64,000 bases of DNA from Hysterangium stoloniferum (taxonomy: Eukaryota > Basidiomycota > Agaricomycetes > Hysterangiales > Hysterangiaceae), in contig WHVD01000041.1 in assembly GCA_015178975.1 (NCBI GenBank), positions 1-64,000 on the forward strand, in the 5' to 3' direction. Below are positions 11,527-22,000 of this stretch, one piece after another. The notes under the pieces were generated by a model. That model was not told the DNA's origin. It worked only from the letters and a program-made list of their open reading frames with translations, and searched no databases. Positions within the stretch are counted from its first letter, which is position 1. Every line of letters starts with the position of its first letter. Both the position numbers and the translations under genes were made by a program.

Positions 11527-12656
11527 GACACCCCCGGCAAGGAAAAGTTTATTCATGCTCGTCTCTGTCCATCGTAACAACCTTGCGATGCCGCTGCAGA
11601 TTTCCCACATGCACAGAATAATCAAGTATTCGCACAATGTTTACTCGTGCTGCTGTCTACGAGGAGCAATGGGTTTCTTCGCGCATAGTCAAACGAGCGG
11701 AAATGGTCCTTTATTAGTGTCCCTCTACACTGCTGAGCAGTCACAACGCCATGCCTACAGTTGAAGTATATTCGTACAACTGGTGTATAGGTATGCACTT
11801 TTCAGGTAGCGTCATCCACAACCCATGCTCTAATCATGCGCAGTCCACTCTTAGGACGATGGGTGAACGAGCCATCTTAGCCAACTTGAAGCTCCCAGCC
11901 TCAGCGCGCGATGGGGAGAGTCCTCCCACAGACCACTAGTCTCGTGTTCCCATAATGCCGTTTTCCTGAAAGTCCTATCCCACATTCTCAGACACCCTTC
12001 ATCGATCACGGGTGGCATCGCCGTGATTAGAAGTTCCTAAATATATTTCACAGTGCTAGACAAAATTGTCCACACTGTCTTTCTAAATGTAGTCACAACT
12101 CATAATCCGCTCTCCCTTGCTCAGGCAAATATATACTTTACCAGCTTAATTTTATAGATAAGGAGAATCCGAATATCAATGCTGCACACGAACTAAGTCT
12201 GCCACTCCGTTTATTTCATATCAGTAGCAGGAAGAAAGCCTCGTGTGTTATTGATCAAACCATCCGAACGAGCCCTTGCAGCAATAATGATAAATAACAA
12301 CTAGTCGAAGAAATAATTATTTGGAACAAACCCAGTATATCAGTATTACATCTATCTCGAGGAACAGAACCCTGGAATCAAAGTGATGCATACAATCAGA
12401 GAACAAGTCTAAAACCATGAACAACACAATGAATTCCGTCGCTGGTACCTCACGTAGGCAACATGTTACGGTACAGTCATGTGCAGAAGGGCCAACAAAT
12501 AAAGGCCTCATGCAGGAATTAAACCCACGCCTCAAGAGAAGAAACACTGGCTAGTTGGGGGGTAATAGTTTTACATTCCAATTAAGTTCCTGAGGCGACA
12601 ATTGTCGGTTTAGACGTTACCTCTTTCGCGACGCCCACCCCCACGAAATTGATATA

Positions 12657-12758
12657 TGTAATACAATGGATCGGCTGTGACGGCGTTGAATAAATCTTAC
12701 AAACGGGGAACGCCTTCGGAGCGGGTTTCGGGAGCCAGTCGACTGATTATGTGTGGTC
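12657..12758 (-). pseudogene. Relic of the UBA2 active-site exon (unit 1)
   Basis: Nucleotide similarity to UBA2 exon 5 (23222-23346) is obvious by eye (about 80 of 100 positions), extending into the upstream intron. Translated in the right frame it keeps LPKPAPKAFPVC, the block around the catalytic cysteine, and TPSQPIHC. It has a TAA where the gene reads through and has lost the second cysteine of the zinc CxxC pair (now Trp). No neighbouring UBA2 exons remain, so this is a dead fragment. Confidence 0.75.
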
Positions 12759-13139
12759 CTGTGTTGTAAACATATACATATACACATGAGAAGTAACAAC
12801 AAAAAGAACGATGATTAGAACGGAACAACAGACACAAGCTCCGGTTCCTGATATGAATATCAGGAACCAATTCAGTTTTCTAATATTTCATTAGTTGCAA
12901 ATACTCTCTAGTATACAATTGGGGATTGATAGAATTTTAATGACGCTAAGCACCCTGGTGGTTGTATATAACAACCTTCCGAAATGGGACACATCCAATA
13001 GAATATTAAGTTTGCTGTCAAAGTAGTCGCAGCTTCTAGTACAGAGAGCATTGCCGAGAGTACGAAAGTTTCCGGCTTAGAGTCTGGTATCAGTATAATA
13101 AACATCTGCTTGCGTACCCACACACCAACACACCTACTG

Positions 13140-13637
13140 ATGCCTCCAAGTAGGACGTCAAAATCCAAGCCCTCATCGCTCCCATCTCTTTCTCGGCGTT
13201 GGCAAAACCCGTCTCGGCCGCCATCGACATTGCCCACTCCAATGCCTGGGGTTGCCATCGCTGGTCCCACAACGGCATCCCCAGTGCCAGCACCGCCTTC
13301 CGTCTCCCCACTCCCAATTGTCCTGCCCCCCCCGTCCTCAATAGTCATCCCACCTCCCCTCACTTCCCACACCGCCGTCTCCGTCTCTACTCCCGAGGGT
13401 TACACCTGGCCCTTGTTCACCCATCACCCCCTCCACGTGCGGCAACATCTCAAATTGCCCCCTATCCGCAGCCACACCCCACGACACCCCACATTGCCGA
13501 GCATCCAGACTCTCTTCCCTGAGATGAATTTTGGAGCGCCAATGGGGACTGTTCAACCACAGTCCCAAAACATAAATCCTTTACATCCCACCATAGGCTT
13601 TGCCAATACAAATGTATGGCAGGATGACTATTCATGA
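13140..13637 (+). CDS. Proline/serine-rich hypothetical protein fragment, copy 1
   Basis: Opens MPPSRTSKSKPSS and is very rich in Pro, Ser and Thr, ending with a conserved LPSIQTLFPEMNF-like patch. The same frame recurs at 16388-16882 with clear protein-level similarity despite substitutions and indels, and as a deleted version at 42990-43235. That the frame stays open over ~165 codons in two diverged copies gives modest support for coding. No domain recognised; it may be the first exon of a gene once divergent from UBA2. Confidence 0.35.
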   Translation: MPPSRTSKSKPSSLPSLSRRWQNPSRPPSTLPTPMPGVAIAGPTTASPVPAPPSVSPLPIVLPPPSSIVIPPPLTSHTAVSVSTPEGYTWPLFTHHPLHVRQHLKLPPIRSHTPRHPTLPSIQTLFPEMNFGAPMGTVQPQSQNINPLHPTIGFANTNVWQDDYS

Positions 13638-15894
13638 AGCGGGAGAGTAGGTGAGATGGAGTCCTCCATATCATGCATTCTCGATGTTGACAATTTTGCA
13701 GAAAGGCCTCTCCGTTCGCTTTGTTCAACTAAAAGTTTCCATTTGATTCTCCATAAAATGTAGATTTCCTGTGTAAATATACATTTGCTTGCTATTTCAA
13801 TCACTGGTTGAAAACATCTCATTGTGCTGACCACTCGCATATTCAAGAATCATCACCCTTGCGACGAGGGCGCAAACCTTGATTTCATCGTTACTTCACT
13901 TCTATGATCCCCTGTTTGGTTGCCTTCACTCAATTAATAACAGTTGCTAACTTGAACCTTGATGGAGGATGTTTGTCATGGTTTACATATTTCGATCGAT
14001 CGCAAAATTTGTCAAAAGATTTGCCCAGCTAGGAAAGACTTTAATTTATCATGTCCTCGCACTAGTGTAATGACGATTCCCATCGTCAGATCCATACGTC
14101 TGAACACAAATTAACCCCGCATTCCGACGTTTGCGTGTGCTTTGGTGACAGCGACAAACTAGACTGGACCAATTTTCTCTTCGTTTCCAAGTTTTCGTAC
14201 TAAACGGTGTCTTATATATACATCATCCAGCATCTCAGCACAGCATGGCTTGGGAGAAAACCGTCCGAACATTATCTTCATCCGAACCGCGTGGAGCTAG
14301 TTATCCCATATAGCCAAACAACCAAAGATTCATCCATCCCTGGCCACAAAGAAACCTTTAAATTGCCCCGTGAGTGTCCGCCACCAGTTTCCTTATGTTC
14401 CTATCTTGTCGATTTTATCAATACTTACACTTGATGTCAGCTGTTTGTGTGTGTGTTGTAGCCAACACAACGATGCACGTGAAGCTCAATCGATCGCGCA
14501 ATTTCTCAACGACAATGAAACCCTTGACACCCCCGGCAAGGAAGAGTTTTATTCATGCTCGTCTCTGTCCATCGTAACAACCTTGCGATGCCGCTGTAGA
14601 TTTCCCACATGCACAGAATAATCAGCCACATCTGTGTATATCACAGTCAATAATCAAGTATTCCCACAATGTTTACTCGTGCTTCTGTCTACGCCGAGCA
14701 ATGGGGGAGCCGTTCGTCGCGCATAGTCAAACGAGTGGAAGTGGTCCTTTGTGAGTGTCCCTCTGCACCGCTGCGCAGTCATGAAGCCATGCCTGCAGTC
14801 GACGTATATTCGTACAACTGGTATATAGGTACGCACTTTTCTGCAGGTAGCGTCATTTACAACCCATGTTCTAATCGTGCGCAGTCCACTCTTAGGACGA
14901 TGGGTGAGCGAGCCATCTTAATCAACTTGAAGCTCCCAGCCTCAGCGCGCAACGGGAAGAGTCCTCCCATAGACCACTAGTCTCGTGTTCCCACAACGCC
15001 GTTTCCTCCCTGAAAGTCCTATCCCACACTCTCGGACACCCTTCGTCGATCACGGGTGGCATCGCCGTGATTAGAAGTTCCCAAATATATTTCAGTGCCA
15101 GGACCAGGAAAAATTGCCTACACTGTCTTTCTAAATGTAGTCACGACCCATAATCCGCTCTCCCTTGCTCAGGCAAATGTATACTTTACCGGGTTAATTT
15201 TATAGATAAGGAGAATCCGAATATCAATGCTGCACACGAACTAAGTCTGCCACTCCGTTTTTTTCATATCAGTAGCAGGAAGAAAGCCTCGTGTGTTATT
15301 GATCAAACCATCCGAACGAGCACTTGCAGCAATAATGATAAATAACAACTAGTCGAAGAAATGACTATTTGGAACAAACGCTGTATATCAGTATTAAGTA
15401 CATGTGAAAGGCTGCTGTCTAATGCAGCCTTACATTGGCATCGGTCCAGACGTTGATAGGACCAAACTGTATTCCTCTAGAACGGCGAGTACGATACACG
15501 ATGATGACGGTAAGTAAAACGATATGAAAAAACTACTATGCGCGTCTGTGATAACGTAATCAGTATGTCGTAAGCCACCAGGCTTACAACATGTATCTCG
15601 AAGAACAGAACCCTGGAATCAAAATGATGCATACATCAGAAAACAAGTCTAAAATCATGAACAACACAATAAATTCCGTCGCTGGTACCTCACGTAGGCA
15701 GCACGTTACGGTACAGTCATGTGCAGAAGGGCCAACAAATAAAGGCCTCATGCAGGAATTAACCCACGCCTCAAGAGAAGAAACACTGGCTAGTTGGGGG
15801 GTAATAGTCTTACATTCCAATTAAGTTCCTGAGGCGACAATTGTCGGCTTAGATGTTATCTCTTTCGCGACCCCCACCCCACGAAATTGATATA

Positions 15895-15996
15895 TGTAAT
15901 ACAATGGATCGGCTGTGACGGCGTTGAATAAATCTTACAAACGGGGAACGCCTTCGGAGCGGGTTTCGGGAGCCAGTCGACTGATTATGTGTGGTC
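15895..15996 (-). pseudogene. Relic of the UBA2 active-site exon (unit 2)
   Basis: Near-identical to the unit 1 relic, with the same TAA, the same Cys-to-Trp change and the retained FPVC block. Shared lesions show the exon was dead before the units were copied. Confidence 0.75.
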
Positions 15997-16387
15997 CTGT
16001 GTTGTAAACATATACATATACACATGAGAAGTAACAACAAAAAGAACGATGATTAGAACGGAACAACAGACACAAGCTCCGGTTCCTGATATGAATATCA
16101 GGAACCAATTCAGTTTTCTAATATTTCATTAGTTGCAAATACTCTCTAGTATACAATTGGGGATTGATAGAATTTTAATGACGCTAAGCACCCTGGTTGT
16201 TGTATATAACAACCTTCCGAAATGGGACACATCCAATAGAATATTAAGTGTGCTGTCAAAGTAGTCGCAGCTTCTAGTACAGAGAGCATTGCCGAGAGTA
16301 CGAAAGTTTCCCGCTTAGAGTCTGGTATCAGTATAATAAACATCTGCTTGAACAACCTTCCGTACCCACACCCCAACACACATACTA

Positions 16388-16882
16388 ATGCCTCCAAGTA
16401 GGAGGTCAAAGTCCAAGCCCTCATCATCGCTCACACCTCTTTCTCGGCGTGGCCAACACCCGTCTCGGCCGCCGCCGACATCGCCCATTCCACTGCCTGT
16501 GCTTGCCGCCGCCGCCGCTGGTCCCACCACAGCATCCCCAGCACCAGCAGCGCCTTCCATCTCCCCACCCCCAATTTTACTGCCCCCCCGGTCCTCAATG
16601 CTGACCCCACCTCCCCTCACTTCCCACGCCCCCGTCTCCGCCCCTACTCCCGAGGGTGACACCTGCCTCGTACCCAGCTCGTTCGTGCATTTGCGGATGC
16701 AAGACCCACCCCGAGCACTATTCACGCATGAGGCCCTCCAGGTCCGGGGACCCAAATTGCGCCCTATCCGGACCCACATGCACACCCTGCGACACCCCAG
16801 GTTGCCCAGCATCCGCAGCCTCTTCCCTCACATTGACTTCAACACCAGCAGGGACCGTTCAACCCACAGTCCCAAAACATAA
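16388..16882 (+). CDS. Proline/serine-rich hypothetical protein fragment, copy 2
   Basis: MPPSRRSKSKPSS start, alanine/proline-rich middle and a conserved LPSIRSLFPHIDF-like end. Longer in the middle than copy 1 by a block around TCLVPSSFVHL. No domain recognised and no complete gene structure seen. Could be a chance open frame in GC-rich repeat DNA, though amino acids are conserved between copies. Confidence 0.35.
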   Translation: MPPSRRSKSKPSSSLTPLSRRGQHPSRPPPTSPIPLPVLAAAAAGPTTASPAPAAPSISPPPILLPPRSSMLTPPPLTSHAPVSAPTPEGDTCLVPSSFVHLRMQDPPRALFTHEALQVRGPKLRPIRTHMHTLRHPRLPSIRSLFPHIDFNTSRDRSTHSPKT

Positions 16883-17334
16883 ACTTTTTACATCCCGTTA
16901 TATATTTTGCCAATGCAAATGTATGGCAGGATGATTATTCATGAAGCGGGAGAGTAGGTGAGATGGAGTCCTCCATATCATGCATTCTCGATGTTGACCA
17001 TTTTGCAGAAAGGCCTCTCCGTTCGCTTTGTTCAACTATAGTTTCCACTTTATTCTCCACAAAATGTAGATTTCCTGTGTAAATATACATTTGCTTGCTA
17101 TTTCAATCACTGGTTAAAAACATCTCGTTGTGCTGACCACTCGCATATTCAAGAATCATCACCCTTGCGACGAGGGCGCAAACCTTGATTTCATCGTTAC
17201 TTCACTTCTATGATCCCCTGTTTGGTTGCCTTCACTCAATTAATAACAGTTGCTAACTTGAACCTTGATGTTGGATGTTTGTCATGGTTTACATATTTCG
17301 ATCGATCGCAAAATTTGTCAAGAAATTTGCCCAG

Positions 17335-18900
17335 CTAGGAAAGACTTTTATTTATCATCTCCTTGCACTAGCGTAATGACGATTCCCTTCGTCAGACTCA
17401 TACGTCCGCCCACAAATTAACCCGTCATTCCAACGGTTGCGTGTCCTTTGGTAACAACGACAAATGAGACTGGACCAATTTTCTCTTCCTTTCCAAGTTT
17501 TCGTACTAAAGGGTGTCCTATATATACATCATCCAGCATCTCAGCACAGCATGGCTTGGGAGAAAACCGTCCGAACATTATCTTCATCCGAACCACGTGG
17601 AGCTAGTTATCCCATATAGCCAAACAACCAAAGATTCATCCATCCCTGGCCACAAAGAAACCTTTAAATTACCCCGTGAGTGTCCGCCACCTGTTTCCTC
17701 ATGTTCCTATGTTGCCGATTTTAGCAACACTTACACTTGATGTCAGCTGTTTGTCTGTGTGTGGTGGCCAACACAGCGATGCTCATGAAGCTCAATCGAT
17801 CGCACAATTTCTCAACGACAATGAAACCCCTTGACACCCCCGGCAAAAAAGAGTTTTATTCATGCTCGTCTCTGTCCATCGTAACAACCTTGCGATGCCG
17901 CTGTAGAGTTCCCACATCCACAGAATAATCAGCCACATCTGTGTATATCACAGTCAATAATCAAGTATTCCCACAATGTTTACTCGTGCTCCTGTCTACG
18001 CCGAGCAATGGGGGGGCCGTTCGTCGCGCATAGTCAAACGAGTGGAAGTGGTCCTTTGTGAGTGTCCCTCTGCACCGCTGCGCAGTCATGAAGCCATGCC
18101 TGCAGTCGACGTATATTCGTACAACTGGTATATAGGTATGCACTTTTCTGCAGGTAGCGTCATTTACAACCCATGTTCTAATCGTGCGCAGGCCACTCTT
18201 AGGATGATGGGTGAGCGAGCCAGCTTAATCAAGTTGAAGCTCCCAGCCTCAGCGCGCGATGGGGAGAGTCCTCCCACAGACCACTAGTCTTGTGTTCCCA
18301 CAATGCCGCTTTCCTGAAAGTCCTATCCCACACTCTGAGACACCCTTCATCGATCACGGGCGTGATTAGAAGTTCCCAAATATATTTCACAGTGCCAAGC
18401 CCAGACAAAATTGCCTACACTGTCTTTCTAACTGTAGTCACGACCCATAATCCGCTCTCCCTTGCTCAGGCAAATGTATACTTTACCAGCTTAATTTTAT
18501 AGATGAGGAGAATCCGAATATCAATGCTGCACACGAACTAAGTCTGCCCCTCCGTTTTGTCTTGTATCAGTAGCAGGAAGAAAGCCTCGTCTATTATTGA
18601 TCAAACCATCCGGACGAGCACTTGCAGTAATATTGATAAATAACAACCAGTAGAAGAAATGACTATTTGGAACAAACCCAGTCTATCAGTATTACATCTA
18701 TCTCGAGGAACAGAACCCTGGAATCAGAATGATGCATACAATCAGAAACCAAGTCTAAAATCCTGAACAACACAATGAATTCCGTCGCTGGTAACCTTCG
18801 TAAGGAAAATGACATCCAGGGCGAAAGCCTCGTGCAGGAATTGAACCACGGCAAACGACCAGTACCAGTTATGCGCGACATTACACTATATTTCATACGG
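17335..18900. repeat. UBA2-associated repeat, unit 3, leading into the intact UBA2 3' flank
   Basis: Collinear with units 1 and 2 to about 18780, then diverges: here the unit continues into the 3' flank and coding region of UBA2, whereas units 1 and 2 jump to the relic exon. This suggests that units 1 and 2 are internally deleted versions of this arrangement. The interval 18900-19061 is UBA2 3' flank with no other feature. Confidence 0.8.
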
Positions 18901-19061
18901 TAATCGAACCCCCTGGTGGTCTACAGTACGTGCGATGAAGCGTATATCATACCCGCCCAAACCCATAAAACAGAATAATTAACATAAGATCATACTCCTA
19001 GACATGAATACTTCACTTCTACACAACGCATAATAATTCCTCCTGCGTCTTGCCTGGTGTT

Positions 19062-22000
19062 TTAATCATCTATAACGATAACGTCGTCCACGTCATCTTC
19101 TATAATAACCACGCCATCCACCTCTTTATATCCCTTTGACGGGCTCGACATGGGCATAGCCTGAGGGTCGGTTCGCGGTCGTTTAGCCCGATCACGATCA
19201 TGATCGCCGCTTTCTGCAGGTCGCTTCGAGCCAATTGTAGGAGTAGACGGCCTCGCGCCCGCTTTTCCTTCTGTCTTCGTCCTCCGCTGTGCACGTCGTA
19301 CAGGCTCGATGAGGAGCACGGCCGGTCCGTCGGCAGGATGATCATCTCTGAAGAACCAAAACGAAAAACGTCAATTTGGAAGAATGCCAACAAGACCATA
19401 CAAAACTGCAAAGAACAAAGGACCAAGGAACAAGGAACAAAAGAAGAAAAACCAAGAGAAGAGATACGCACGGTAGCATCCCCACTGCAACAGCAAGAGT
19501 CCCCCACCCACCACCATCACCATCACCCCCGCCCTCTCCCTCTCCCTCCTCATCCACAATCGTAATAAACTTGCCCCGGCCACACCCCAAATCCTCCAAC
19601 GTCCTTCCCCAATTATCATCAAAATCTGGATCCGCCAGAATCCGCTTATCCTCATACACGCTAACCTCGGCATCAGGCGGCTCGTACCGCCCCCCAAATT
19701 CATCTTCATCCTCTTCTACCTCCACATTCTCATCATCATCATGCTCAATACCCCGCTTTAACGCAAGATTAACTACCTCCGCCAACGTCGTCCGCCCCGG
19801 ATCACAGCGCACATCAAGGTACGTATCGCGACACACACCACAAGTGCGGTTGGGCGGCTCAGGGCGGGTAGGCTGGAGTGGGACGGCGGGCTTGTGTTGG
19901 AGGTGGATGGTGCGGAGGGAGGGGTTGGGTGATTTCGATGTCGATGTCGTGGTTGGCGTTGTGGCTGACGGTGCGGATGCAGATAATGTCGATGTCGATG
20001 TAGAGGGTTGATGGGCCCGCAGGAGGTGTAACGCCTGCAATACTATAAGCCCCGCGATGATGGCATTGGTAGTAGCGATAGCAGGGATGATGTTTCCGGC
20101 CATTTCTGCCATATTGAACACAAATAAGAGCCATGAACGGTCAATGATCAACACCCGCCCGAAAGAAAGATCACCATATCAGAAAACGAAACACACCTTT
20201 AACCTCCCACCTCGTCTTCCCCCCAATACCATAAACAATACTCCTCAAATTCGCTGCAGCACATACAAAGTCCAGCGTGTCGTCGTCGTCTTTATCAAAT
20301 GAGATCATCTCTTCTCCGCCTTCCTCTTTTGGACGGGATAAGCGTGACGAGAGGCGATTTGTGCTGTAGACCGGAGAGAAGCATAAGCATATGCGCGCAA
20401 CACCGGTGCCAACAACAACAACAATGAAACTGAAAGAAAGAGAGAAAGAGTAGAAAGCGCATACAGGCCTCGAAACAAACATCTCCACAGTCTCCCTCAA
20501 CGTCAACGACTTCTGGTCCTTAAGTCCCATCGACGTCCGCGTGGCATGGCCGTTGGCATTCGCACCCACGCTCCCGTTCACATTGCTATCAGCATTGGCA
20601 GGGACGTTCCCATCACCCGGGATCACAGAATCCCCGTTCGGCACCGCCATAATGCTCTCAAACTCCAGCGGCACGGGCGCCGCGCGCGATTTCCACATAT
20701 CAGTCATGGACAGCAGATTTTTGACGTCTTGCATGAATACCTGGTAACGCGCAGGAACGTAGCGTATAGGATAAGGAAGAGGGAAGACATCTTTGAGCAT
20801 GGGCATTATAAAGATGAGAGAAGCAAAGGAACAGTCCGCACCTTCTCAAACACACGCCGTGGGGCGTCCGACTCGGATTGATCCTGACCTTGCGAGTGCG
20901 AAGAGCGGATGAGGGCGCGGACGGATTTGAACGCCTGGGCTTCGCGTCGCAGATTTTGGATTTCGGTTGCTGGCGTATGCCCACGGATAAGCAAACGCAG
21001 CATACATACATCCAAAGACAAAATGAAACGGTACCGTTCTCGCCTGACTTCTCCGCCTCATCAAGCTCCCCCTGATCATCCTCGTCCTCTCCAAACAACT
21101 GACTGTCGCATAAACAGAAAACAAAGGGTCAGACAAGGGTTTTACCACCACCACACGCACGCGTGCAGATACACATGACGAATAAATGGGTGTGAGTGAG
21201 GGGAAAACATCAGTAAAGTGGTTTAGCCGCTGGAGCTGCCGGCCATGCTCTGGTTTGCTCCGGTTTGCTCCCGTCCCTTTTTTGGCTGTAGAGGATAGGC
21301 GCTAGCTCCCAGAGGCTCTGAGAGAAGCGCATATACATTCAGAGGCTCTGAGAGAGTGTACATAAATTCAGAGGCTCTGAGAGAGCATACATACATTTGC
21401 ATAGATTTAAATACTATGTATAACAAGAAATTGTATCTACAAAGAATGGCAAGATTAATATAGTTGTAATAGTGAACAAATATATGGCCATGTACCTCAG
21501 TTGACATGAAGTAAGAATCAACTGAGGTACAGCTCTTCGGCTCTGGTCATACTTATACAAAAAATGTTAAGCTCTGATAGTGATCTGCCAGAAATTGAAA
21601 CTCCGACAGTCTTACTGTATGAACCTAATTTTTTTTTCATCGTTCCATGTCACATCCCTTTCATCATGGTCAAAGCCAAATGAACTATACCTAACTTTGC
21701 TCTATTAAACAAACTTCAAAATAACCAACAAGTAAGTTGTACATTTGCTCTCTTTTTTACTTACTAACAAGATGTAATCAGATGTGTAAATTTCCTATTA
21801 CAAGACCATCGCTATATCTATGGAAAACTTCAAATTGATGAAGACACAGGAGAGGTACGTCTTTATTTTTAGGTTTAAGACTAAGGGTATCCTCCAGACA
21901 ATTGACATGCATCAACATAGATGGGAACTGTACTTCATCGGCTTGATCCACACTGTGATCGCTGTAAATCACCTCAGACGCCGCTGTGCATTTGGGGACC

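Larger units (their letters stand above)
11527..14030. repeat. UBA2-associated repeat, unit 1 (right part)
   Basis: Resumes unit 1 after the Copia element and is collinear with unit 2 (14527-17334). It contains a relic UBA2 exon (12657-12758), a proline-rich open frame (13140-13637), and otherwise no recognisable gene. Together with 4847-5349 the unit is about 3.0 kb. Confidence 0.85.
14031..17334. repeat. UBA2-associated repeat, unit 2 (3304 bp, uninterrupted)
   Basis: Runs from GCTAGGAAAG to the same words at 17335, in tandem with unit 3. It is the most complete copy of the unit and shows the empty Copia target (CTTGACACCCCC near 14527). A ~150-bp stretch near 15394-15590 is absent from unit 1. 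Contents: one relic UBA2 exon and one proline-rich frame; the remaining intervals (14031-15890, 16000-16380, 16890-17334) show no gene. Confidence 0.88.

Noticed and set aside
14207..14434. Short frame MSYIYIIQHL... present in units at 14207, 17513 and 43815
   Set aside because: Conservation is explained by recent duplication of the whole unit; no domain, no upstream gene signals, and the unit 1 copy lacks it.
18897..18940. Possible tRNA gene near GGTAATCGAACCCCC
   Set aside because: Only a T-arm-like word; no D-arm, anticodon arm or acceptor pairing could be built.
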